DNA of 64,000 bases from Macrothele yani. Its lineage: Eukaryota; Arthropoda; Arachnida; Araneae; Macrothelidae. Shown here piece by piece: positions 30,001 to 37,100 of this stretch. The notes beneath the pieces are model-generated. The model was not told where the DNA came from and searched no databases. It saw only the letters and a list, made by a program, of their open reading frames with translations. Within the stretch, counting starts at the first letter, position 1; each line of letters starts with the position of its first letter. A program made the translations under genes and the position numbers. The stretch covers positions 230,581,005 to 230,645,004 of the forward strand of contig CM077034.1 of assembly GCA_039090855.1 (NCBI GenBank), read 5' to 3'.

Positions 30001-30018
30001 TAAAATCCTCTACATATG
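1..30018. repeat. 197-bp satellite DNA array, about 152 tandem monomers
   Basis: Head-to-tail repeats fill the first 30 kb. The first repeat boundaries (cagacactccc at 1, 198 and 395) give a 197-bp period. Monomers are nearly identical. Length variants come from two sites: a C-run of five or four before GGTAG (197 or 196 bp), and a GATCT-rich tract that is either gatctgatctgatct, gatcagatctgatct, or a form 5 bp longer (about 202 bp). Every monomer carries CATATG (an NdeI site) and an inverted pair ggggtcaga / tctgacccc (for example 193-201 and 275-283). No long open frame exists in any monomer. This is typical of a homogenised satellite, of the kind found at centromeres or in heterochromatin; the chromosomal location cannot be read from the sequence. 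The left end lies outside the window. I do not recognise the family. Confidence 0.97.
29985..30018. repeat. Terminal, diverged partial monomer at the right edge of the 197-bp satellite
   Basis: The last repeat begins normally (ctggggtcagacac), then diverges (catattcc in place of tcccttcc). It matches again through ctaaaatcctctacatatga and stops inside the GATC-rich tract. Unique sequence follows at once. This fixes the right array boundary at about 30018. Confidence 0.85.
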
Positions 30019-30220
30019 AACATATTGTCTGCGGGTGTCTCATAATAAATATGCATAATTGCTTTGGGCGGTTTGTGTATCTTTTTACCAAGATATGACA
30101 TGATAAGTGGAAACTCGTTATAAGTGAAATAATTACTGTAATCAATAAAGGTAAAATACAGTCTGTTTAAAGCTTTTCCGGAATCCGAAACACATTAGGC
30201 GTCTGGCATTTCGAATAAGA
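30019..30220. other. Unique AT-rich flank, no gene seen
   Basis: Roughly 200 bp between the satellite edge and the 6-bp target duplication of the next transposon. It contains aataaa-like and TA-rich words but no coding potential, tRNA-like fold or repeat that I can support. Confidence 0.6.
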
Positions 30221-30226
30221 GGTGTT

Positions 30227-30263
30227 AGTAGTTTATAAAAGGGCGGTTTCATGCCAGTGGAGG
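30227..30263 (+). repeat. Left terminal inverted repeat of the MITE-like element
   Basis: Begins AGTAGTTTATAAAAGGGCGG and continues through TTTCATGCCAGTGGAGG. Read on the minus strand, the right end (32265 backwards) gives the same sequence with one indel and a few substitutions. Confidence 0.7.
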
Positions 30264-30352
30264 TTTCACGTTGTTAAATAAAAATTATTTTAGTATGAAA
30301 AATAAAGAATCATCTACGAAAAGGTTTATAATAAAACAAGAAGAATTTGCAA

Positions 30353-30367
30353 ACACACACACACACA
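30353..30367. repeat. (AC)n microsatellite
   Basis: A short run of about seven AC dinucleotides inside the left part of the MITE-like element. Confidence 0.8.
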
Positions 30368-30549
30368 GTAAAATTCCCTAAGGGGGAAATGACGCTGACC
30401 GTGGAAACATTTAGTCTACCAGAACAGCAATGTAGAAAGTACATAAAACTATTTATCGAAGAATTGTAAAGAATCTTAAAAAATGCATAAAGAAAAACAA
30501 ATTATTTGAAAAGAAACATTCAAAATATAAAAGTCACCCGAAGGAAATA

Positions 30550-30577
30550 CACTAACGGAAAAAAATCCCAACACCAA
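30550..30577 (+). repeat. Left terminal inverted repeat of the Tc1-like element
   Basis: Starts at CACTAACGG directly after the TA target site. It pairs with the minus-strand reading of 31933-31959, sharing the A-run, TCCC and AACACC. Confidence 0.88.
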
Positions 30578-30789
30578 GAAGGGGTTGTGTTAGATAAACG
30601 ACAGTTGGTAGGCGGTGAGAGTACATCTGTAAGATGACGTCTATGCAAATTTCGCGCTCGGCGCATACGTGTGGCGCTAGTAGCGCCCCTCGGAACATGC
30701 AAAGCAGGTTTGCTGTAAATACGCGCTGTAACGTTCGTGAGCGTTAGTTATCGTTGAGATTCGACGTAGGGTGTTGATGTTCGTCAAGA

Positions 30790-31796
30790 ATGCCTTTAAG
30801 AAGACGAAGAAGCCATTATCAACAGCTCACGGAGTTTGAACGAGGTCGTGTAATAGGGCTACGAGAAGGTGGATTTTCTTTCCGCAATATTGCAGAACGA
30901 CTTGGCAGGAATGTAGCCACTGTGCATGATTGTTGGCAGCGGTGGTCAAGGGAAGGTACTGCCTCAAGAAAACCGGGTTCCGGCCGGCCACGTGGCACTA
31001 CTGAGAGGGAAGACCGCCGTGTACGGCGTATGGCCGTGGCGCATCGTACCGCGTCTGCGGCAGCAATTCGAGCTGCAGTTGCCACCACAGTGACACAACG
31101 AACTGCTACAAATCGGTTACTTGAAGGACAGCTCCGAGCCAGACGCCCTGTAGCGTGCATTCCACTTACTCCAAACCACTGCCGTTTGCGACGTCAGTGG
31201 TGTCAAGCTAGAGCTCATTGGAGGACGGAGTGGAGATCTGTTGTGTCTTCTGATGAAAGCCGGTTCTGCCTGGGTGCCAGTGATGGCCGTGTGTTGGTTA
31301 GAAGGAGGCCAGGTGAGCGCCTGCAACCAACCTGTCTGCGGCCGAGACACACTGGACCTACACCTGGAGTTATGGTCTGGGGAGCAATTTCCTATGACAA
31401 CAGGAGCACTCTCGTGGTTATCCCACGCACCCTGTCGGCACAGTTGTACGTCGGTCTGGTGATTCAACCTGTTGTGCTGCCATTCATGAACAGCATTCCA
31501 GGCGGTGTTTTCCAACAGGATAACGCTCGCCCGCATACCGCTGTTGTAACCCAACATGCTCTACAGAGTGCCGACATGTTGCCGTGGCCTGCTAGATCAC
31601 CAAATCTTTCACCAATCGAGCACGCATCATTGGAAGACAACTCCAGCGTCACCCTCATCCAGCATTAACCGTCCCTGTGTTGACCGACCAAGTGCAACAG
31701 GCATGGAACTCCATCCCACAAACTGACATCCAGCACCTGTACGACACAATGCATGAACGTTTGCGTGCTTGCATTCAACATTCTGGCGGTTATTAA
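30790..31796 (+). pseudogene. Tc1/mariner-family transposase, frameshifted near the C-terminus
   Basis: The frame opens at ATG 30790 (MPLRRRRSHYQQL) and stays open for 292 codons to a TAA at 31666-31668. An N-terminal helix-turn-helix region (about residues 10-55, FERGRVIGLREGGFSFRNIA) is followed by a basic GSGRPR motif (63-68), as in Tc1 transposases. The catalytic triad is visible: D155 in SSDESRF, D244 in FQQDNARPH and E277 in SPIEH, with 32 residues between the second D and E by my count. After SPIEH a small deletion near 31625-31635 shifts the frame. The expected family C-terminus continues in another frame (LTDQVQQAWNSIPQ... ending SGGY) to TAA at 31794-31796. SPNLSPIEH carries N where the family usually has D. 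All three catalytic residues remain, but the C-terminal part is lost from the continuous frame, so I call it a pseudogene. Family assignment is firm. Confidence 0.92.
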
Positions 31797-31932
31797 TGTA
31801 CCAGCATTTCACATTTAAAATGGCTCTTCTCGCGCTTACAATAAGCTGTGATCTTGAAACCTTAATCGATTAAATATGTTACCTACACAAATGTATTGCC
31901 GCCATTTCATTCCTCTACAACTAATTTTTCGC

Positions 31933-31959
31933 GGTGTTGGGATTTTTTTCCCGTCAGTG
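31933..31959 (-). repeat. Right terminal inverted repeat of the Tc1-like element
   Basis: Plus-strand ggtgttgggatttttttcc, then cgtcagtg. It ends at the duplicated TA (31960-31961). Confidence 0.88.
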
Positions 31960-31961
31960 TA

Positions 31962-32229
31962 AAAAGAAAAATTCACAAGATGAGAGATTAAAAGAAAAGT
32001 TTCCACAAACACGTGTTATGTAAAAAAAAATTGAAACATTTGTGACGTCATCCACCCTCCTTACCGAGATAGTATTGCAAAATACTAATTTAACCATAAC
32101 GCCAACTCCCCACCCCTATGATGTCATGTTGAGATGGCGCAGTCTTATCTCACAACCCCATTACGCATCCCCATGATGTTATAAGTCACCCAAGATGGCG
32201 TAAGATACGACCCTCCACCACTCCATGAC
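31962..32229. other. Right interior of the MITE-like element, no gene
   Basis: About 270 bp between the nested Tc1-like element and the right inverted repeat. It has CA/TG-rich words and the paired atgatgt...agatggcg stretches, but no supported reading frame. Confidence 0.6.
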
Positions 32230-32265
32230 CCTCCACTGGCGTGAAACCGCCCTTTTTACACTACT
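32230..32265 (-). repeat. Right terminal inverted repeat of the MITE-like element
   Basis: The minus-strand reading begins AGTAGTGTAAAAAGGGCGG and continues TTTCACGCCAGTGGAGG, matching the left end. The GGTGTT copy lies immediately outside. Confidence 0.7.
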
Positions 32266-32426
32266 GGTGTTCAAAATGTACTTTTGATTATATTGGCGTC
32301 AATTTTTTTCATTATTGGACAAATCCTTTGTACTGTTTCAGGGCCATTTCTTTCTTTCAGTAAGTAAAGCGATTTCTTTAAAAATGTTCATTTGAATTAA
32401 TTGAAATTAAATATTTTTGTTTTCAG

Positions 32427-32514
32427 TTGTGAAGCCCTTACAACAAGGACTGAAGGTGTCTAAATGCCACATATCGAAGGAAATACAAGTTGAACCAATT
32501 CATATTGCTGTCAT
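32427..32514 (+). other. Possible internal exon of a host gene (88 bp)
   Basis: A pyrimidine-rich acceptor (atatttttgttttcag, ending 32426) is followed 88 bp later by a consensus donor, GTAAGT (32515-32520). Two frames of the segment are closed. The third is open throughout and reads 28 codons starting VKPLQQGLKV and ending EPIHIAV, entered after 2 nt and left with 2 nt. It lies in the only stretch of single-copy-looking DNA between repeats (about 32272-32604). I do not recognise the peptide. Chance acceptor-donor pairs do occur, so this is a candidate only, supported by strong splice signals and an open frame. Confidence 0.42.
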
Positions 32515-32604
32515 GTAAGTATTCTTAAGTGAAATAATTTGTCAAATGAAACGCACTCATATTTTGCGTCATTCAGTGAACACATACATATTTTGTCAAT
32601 TGAA

Positions 32605-32996
32605 GGTTTAACGACCACCGTAAGCAACTCAATGGGCTATAAGCAGTCGCCCGTCCCTAATTTAGGGTCACTGGTTCCAGGGAAGGGAGAGAGCCAGTGC
32701 CGTAAGACAAACACAACATCCATTGATTGATTGGAGGTTTAACGACCACCGTGAGCAACTCAATGGGCTATAAGCAGTCGCCCGTCCCTAATTTAGGGTC
32801 ACTGGTTCCAGGGAAGGGAGAGAGCCAGTGCCGTAAGACAAACTCAACATCCATTGATTGATTGGAGGTTTAACGACCACCGTGAGCAACTCAATGGGCT
32901 ATAAGCAGTCGCCCGTCCCTAATTTAGGGTCACTGGTTCCAGGGAAGGGAGAGAGCTAGTGCCGTAAGGCAAACACACAACATCCATGCGTCTCCG
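32605..32996 (-). repeat. Three tandem copies (131-bp period) of a SINE body
   Basis: ggtttaacgacc occurs at 32605, 32736 and 32867, exactly 131 bp apart. Each copy contains gggctataagcagtcgcccg, a cactgg...ccagtg inverted pair and gccgtaag. The first two end in ccattgattgatt, joined directly to the next copy. The same body, reading in the same direction, forms the 3' part of the complete SINE at 42430-42660, where the minus strand is the sense strand. The trimer therefore looks like an internal tandem amplification of the body, with only the last copy keeping a tRNA-like head. Confidence 0.88.
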
Positions 32997-33046
32997 GATT
33001 CGAACTCGGAGCAATATTAGCGGGAATACGATTACCACAACTCGAC
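32987..33046 (-). other. Partial tRNA-like SINE head attached to the last body copy
   Basis: Plus-strand ggattcgaactcgg is the reverse complement of a Pol III B box (GTTCGAATCC). Towards 33046 the minus strand reads GGTCGAGTTGTGGTAATCG, resembling a tRNA D-arm/A-box region. The 5' end is cut by the 45-bp minisatellite. The intervening sequence differs from the head of the SINE at 42430-42660, so it may be a different subfamily. Confidence 0.55.
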
Positions 33047-35835
33047 CTTCAGTCTACTAGTTCACTCAAGAACAGCACCACTCCACACGCTATTCAGTCT
33101 GCCAGTTCACTGAAGCACAGCACCACTCCAGACACTATCCTATCTACTAGTTCACTCAAGAACAGCATCACTTCAGACGCTATCCTATCTACCAGTTCAC
33201 TCAAGAAGAGCACCACTTCAGACGCTATCCTATCTACCAGTTCACTTAAGAACAGCACCACTCCAGACGCTGTTCTGTCTACCAGTTCCCTCAAGAACAC
33301 CACTTCAGACACTATACAGCCTACTAGTTCTCTCAAGAACAGCACCACTTCAGATGCCATTCCGTCTACCAGTTCACTAAAGCCCAGCACCAACAGGCGC
33401 TATCATATTTACGAGTTCACTCAAGAACAGCACCACTCCAGACGCTGTTCTCTCCAGCAGTTCATTCAAGAACAGCACCATTTCAGACGTTATTCAGTCT
33501 ACCAGTTCACTGAAGCACAGCACCAACAGACGTTATCCTATCTACCAGTTCACTCAAGAAAAACACCACATTAGACGCTATACAGTCCAGTAGTTCTCTC
33601 AAGAACAGCACCACTTCAGATGCTATTCCGTCCACCAGTTCACTAAAACACCGCACCAACAGACGTTATCATATCTACCAGTTCACTCAAGAACAGCACC
33701 ACTTCAGACGCTATCCTTTACCAGTTCCCTGAAGAACAGCACCATTCCAGAGGCTATTTTGTCTACCAGTTCATTCAAGCACAGCACCACTCTAGACGCT
33801 GTTCAGTCTACCAGTTCATTCAAGCGCAGCACCACTCCAGTTACTATCCTATCTACTAGTTCACTCAAAAACAGCATTACTTCAGACGCTATCTATCTAC
33901 CAGTTCACTCAAGAAGAGCACCATTTCAGACGCTCTCCTATCTACCAGTTCACTCAAGAACAGCACCATTCCAGAGGCTATTTTGTGTACCAGTTCATTC
34001 AAGCACAGCACCACTGCATACACAATCCTATCTGCTAGTTCACTGAAGAACAGCATTACTTCAGACGCTACCCTATGTACCAGATCACTCAAGAACACCA
34101 CTCCAGGGGCTATTTTGTCTACCAGTTCACTCAAGCACAGCACCATTCTAGACGCTGTTCAGTCTACCAGTTCACTCAAGCACAGCACCACTCCAGACGC
34201 TATCCTATCTACTAGTTCCCTCAAGAACTGCATTACTTCAGACGCTATCCTATTTACCAGTTCACTCAAGAACAGCATAATTCCAGACGCTGTCCTGTCT
34301 ACCAGTTCACTCAAGAACACCACCACTTCAGACGCTATTCAGTCTACTAGTTCTTTCAAGAACAGCACCACTTCAGATTATATTCAGTCTACCAGTTCAC
34401 TAAAGCACAGCACCAACAGACGGTATCCTATCTACCAGTTCATTCAAGAACAGCACAACTTCAGACGCTATCCTATTTACCAGTTCACTGAAGAACAGCA
34501 GCACTCCAGAGGCAATTTTGTCTACCAGTTCACTGAGGCACTGCACCACTCCAGACGTTGTTCAGTCTACCAGTTCCTTCAAGAACAGCATTTCTTCAGA
34601 CGCTATCATATCTATAAGTTCACTCAAGAACACCACTTCAGATGCTATCTTATCTACAAGTTCACTCAAGAATAGCACCATTCCAGATGTTGTCTTGTCT
34701 ACCAGTTCACTCAAGAACAACACCACTTTAGACGCTATTCAGTCTACTAGTTCCCTCAAGAACAGCACCACTTCAGATGCTATTTAGTCTACCAGTTCAC
34801 TAAAGCACAGCACCAACAGACGCTATCCTATCTACCAGTTCATTCAAGAACAGCACCACTCCAGACACTATCCTATCTACCGGTTCACTCAAGAACAGCA
34901 CCACTCCAGATGCTATTCCATCTAATAGTTCACTAAAGCACCGCACCAACAGACTCTATCATATCTACCAGTTCACTCAAGAACAGAATCACTTCAGACG
35001 CTACCCTATTTACCAGTGAACTGAAGAACAGCACCATTTCAGGTGCTATTTTGTCTACCAGTTCATTTAAGCACAGCACCACTCTAGACGCTGTTCAGTC
35101 TACCAGTTCACTCAAGCACAGCACCACTCCAGATACTATCCTATCTACTAGTTCACTCAAGAACAGCATTACTTCAGACGCTATCCTATCTACCAGTTCA
35201 TTTAAAAACAGCACCACTCCAGAGGCTATTTTGTCTACTAGTTAACTCAAGCACAGCACCACTCCAGACACTATCCTATCTACTAGTTCACTCAAAAACA
35301 GCATTATTCAGACGCTATCCTATCTACCAGTTCACTCAAGAACAGCACCATTGCGGAGCCTATTTTGTATACCAGTTCACTCAAGCACAGCACCACTCCA
35401 GACGCTGTTCTGTCTAGCAGTTCATTCAAAAACCTGTACCATTTCAAACGCTATTCATTCTACCAATTCACTGAACCACATCACCAACCGACGTTATCCT
35501 ATCTACCAGTTCACTCAAGAACAGCATCATTCTAGGCGCTGTCCTGTCTGCCAGTTCACTCAAGCACAGAAGCACTACAGACGCTGTTCTGTCTACCAGT
35601 TCATTCAAGGACAGCACCACTTCAGACGCTATTCAGCCTACCAATTCACTAAAGCACAGCACGAACAGACGCTATCCTGCCTACCAGTTCTCTCAAGAAC
35701 AGCACCACTCCAGAAGCTAATCTGTCTACAAATTCACTCAAGTACTCCGACGCTGTTCTGTCTAACAGTTCACTCAAACTCAACACCACTCCAGAGGAAA
35801 GAACAGCACCACTCCAGAAGTACAGCACCACTGCA
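33047..35835. repeat. 45-bp minisatellite, about 60 units
   Basis: Units such as taccagttcactcaagaac followed by agcaccactccagacgctatcc repeat with a 45-bp period. Some units lack agc or other triplets (about 39-42 bp), and a few are out of phase. Because 45 is divisible by three, open frames appear on both strands: plus-strand STSSLKNSTTSDAI repeats and minus-strand SELVDRIASEVVLFL repeats. The frames break often, different stretches open in different phases, and no start or splice context links them, so I read this as a minisatellite and not a repeat protein. On its right edge the minus-strand frame runs without a stop into a Tc1-like transposase N-terminus. Confidence 0.9.
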
Positions 35836-36190
35836 CATTTATGACGTCGGGAGGTACTCGCTGTACCAGAGGTCCAGTTTTGGTACACCCTTACTACAGC
35901 ACCTCGGGAACAATCCACGAAGTGTACTGTTTCTGAGATGCTTCGGACCTTGGCGCGGTAGTCGATGATCATTCCTTTTTTGAGCGTCCGTCAAATCACT
36001 ACTTCTGCCGAACGTGCTCACGTAACGCACTATGGCTCATATGTCCGTGTGGTCAACCTTATCATGCGGACTCCGTGACGCGCCTGGGCGGCTACACTGT
36101 CCTTCTGGAGGTGGTCATACTACAGCAAAATATCGGAGCTAACGCAGAACAATCTATAAAAGTGAAAAACATATAACTGAGGTTCCACTG
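35836..36190 (-). mobile_element. 5' fragment of a third Tc1/mariner-like element, minus strand
   Basis: Read on the minus strand from 36190 the sequence begins CAGTGGAACCTCAGTTA, a typical inverted-repeat start. On the plus strand TA follows it (36191-36192), fitting a TA target site. About 180 bp later comes a transposase N-terminus. The element does not continue to a second inverted repeat: the 45-bp minisatellite replaces everything after about 60 codons. This family differs from the two CACT-ended elements in the window. Confidence 0.72.
35838..36012 (-). pseudogene. Tc1-like transposase N-terminal DNA-binding region, frameshifted and truncated
   Basis: The minus strand encodes GRSSDLTDAQK in one frame (about 36009-35977). 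From 35972, in another frame, it continues with IIDYRAKVRSISETVHFV, then DCSRGAVVRVYQNWTSGTAS. Together these match the first helix-turn-helix of Tc1 transposases, where a recognition helix of the SRAAVVRVYQ type precedes a GTAS linker. A single small frameshift lies between the two parts. After SRRH (about 35838) the same frame enters the 45-bp minisatellite. No catalytic D or E is present. Recognition rests on family memory of the helix-turn-helix pattern. Confidence 0.7.
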
Positions 36191-36198
36191 TAAAAAAA

Positions 36199-36515
36199 GG
36201 GGTATAACGAAGTAACTTTCTCCGTCATTTTTGTCCACGCCGGGCATCGAACCCGGATCCCCTCATTCCGGAATAAGTCGCTCTCCCAACTGAGCTACGC
36301 GGACGTATGCTCTCGGTGCTATCTGCCTTTATCTCATGTGCGTCCTGCGGGGCAGGCGCGCCATATCTTCCCACCCTCCGAAAGAGGGCCGGAGTCACGG
36401 CCCGTGGGTCAGCCGTGACCATGTGTCGCTGTAGACAGACATCCTCTGAAGAACGTACATTGGAGAAATCCCAGTCAATTTAGTGAGTGGAACGTAACAT
36501 CACACAGATTTATTT
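36199..36515. repeat. tRNA-bearing tandem repeat, unit A (left-truncated)
   Basis: Shares long blocks with 42114-42420: gtataacgaagtaa, tctccgtcatttttg, the tRNA-like segment, cggacgtatgctct, gaaagagggccgg, atgtgtcgctgtagacag, and cccagtcaat to aacatcac. The left end is cut where the third Tc1-like fragment stops. The right end stops where the LINE begins. Copies B and C (42013-42944) have the same order and orientation, so the LINE probably inserted between neighbouring units of one array. Confidence 0.78.
36233..36304 (-). other. tRNA-like sequence (unit A), probably non-functional
   Basis: The minus strand reads GTCCGCGTAGCTCAGTTGGG to CCGGGTTCGATGCCCGG and CGTGGAC. The seven-base acceptor arm pairs (GTCCGCG with CGTGGAC, one G-U), the D-stem GCTC/GAGC pairs, and the T-arm CCGGG/CCCGG pairs around TTCGATG. 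With standard spacing the anticodon loop is TTCCGGA (CCG, which would be arginine), but the flanking five-base stem (ACTTA/ATGAG) does not pair. The A and B boxes look intact, so Pol III transcription is possible. I judge it a decayed tRNA or a tRNA-derived repeat head. Confidence 0.6.
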
Positions 36516-36521
36516 TTCGAA

Positions 36522-37100
36522 GTGTTTGAGAGAGGAACTGGTAGCACTGAATGTAATGTAAGTGTAAATGGCACTGTGATTGACCAGCTGAGTGAGTTTG
36601 TGTATTTAGGAAGCATGTTTGACAGAGAGAAAAAGTTGGATGGTGAAATCAGTAGGCGAGTGAATTCTTCTTTGAAAGTCATAGCTGCTCTGGGAGGTTT
36701 TCACAGGAATGATGGGTTCTCTAGAGAGTCCCGCATGGCTGTGTATGAAACAGTAATTGTTCCTACTCTGATGTATGGCAGTGAAACCTGGGTACTGCAG
36801 AAGAAACATAGGAGTTGTTTGTGTGCTGGAGAAATGCGTTACTTACGTGGGGTTTGTGGCAAGACACGATCTGATTGTGTGAGGAATGAAGATGTATTGC
36901 AGTTGTGTGATGTGAAGCAAAATGTTGTTAGCAAGGTGGAGACCAATATGCTTCCGTGGTTTGGCCATGTTGAAAGAATGAGTGATCAGATGCTTACTAA
37001 GAAAATCTTTTTAGCCCAAGTGGCAGGAAGGAAAGGCAGAGGAAGACCAAGGAAGACATGGATGGATCAGATTCAGGAGTGTCTGCATGAGAAAAGATAA
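36522..37100 (+). pseudogene. LINE reverse transcriptase, C-terminal region (first part)
   Basis: An open frame of about 190 codons entered at a GTG; the true protein start lies in the missing 5' part. Recognisable order: VNGTVIDQLSEFVYLGSMFD (about 15-35), DGEISRRV, VIVPTLMYGSETWVLQKKH (about 80-98), AGEMRYLRGVCGKTRSDCVR, MLPWFGHVERM (about 143-153) and KGRGRPRKTWMDQIQECL (about 171-188). This set is characteristic of the tail of invertebrate non-LTR retrotransposon polymerases, downstream of the catalytic YADD box, which is absent here. The frame ends at HEKR-TAA (37098-37100) exactly where the 24-bp minisatellite begins. The remaining C-terminal codons reappear at 41851-41934. Confidence 0.88.

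Larger units (their letters stand above)
30550..31959 (+). mobile_element. Tc1/mariner-like transposon, 1410 bp, with TA target duplication
   Basis: TA lies at 30548-30549 and again at 31960-31961. The left end is CACTAACGGAAAAAAATCCC followed by AACACC. The right end read on the minus strand is CACTGACGGGAAAAAAATCCC-like, followed by AACACC, so the terminal inverted repeats are about 27 bp. The element holds one transposase frame (30790-31796) that is broken near its C-terminus, so the copy is not autonomous. It sits inside the older MITE-like element and therefore inserted later. Confidence 0.93.
30221..32271. mobile_element. Non-autonomous DNA transposon (MITE-like) with 6-bp target duplication, carrying a nested Tc1-like insertion
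   Basis: GGTGTT occurs directly outside both ends (30221-30226 and 32266-32271), consistent with a 6-bp target site duplication. The element between them (30227-32265) starts AGTAGT and ends ACTACT. Its ends form inverted repeats of about 37 bp sharing gggcggtttca, then T or C, then gccagtggagg, with a 1-bp indel. Removing the nested Tc1-like copy and its duplicated TA leaves about 627 bp with no transposase. Termini beginning AG and a 6-bp duplication are known for Polinton/Maverick-type ends, and 6-bp duplications also occur in some hAT groups, so the superfamily is not assigned. Inside the right half are two related stretches containing atgatgt and agatggcg (near 32119 and 32172). Confidence 0.7.

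Noticed and set aside
1..30018. CRISPR array
   Set aside because: The repeat is regular, but there are no variable spacers: the entire 197-bp unit is conserved.
1..30018. CENP-B box in the 197-bp monomer
   Set aside because: ttcctatcggg loosely resembles part of the box, but the required TTCG and A positions do not fit.
29933..30145. 70-codon minus-strand frame across the satellite edge
   Set aside because: It straddles the end of the satellite and unique AT-rich DNA, shows no family resemblance, and is explained by chance.
30819..31812. Antisense and alternate-frame ORFs over the first transposase
   Set aside because: They are shadows of the transposase frame, with no recognisable domains.
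33094..35968. Serine/threonine-rich STSSLKNSTT repeat protein or the antisense SELVDRIAS protein
   Set aside because: The 45-bp period creates open stretches in several phases on both strands. Indels break all of them, and no flanking non-repeat coding sequence supports a gene, apart from the transposase remnant.
36233..36304. Functional tRNA-Arg (CCG) gene
   Set aside because: The anticodon stem cannot pair and the related copies are decayed. The sequence is part of a longer repeat.
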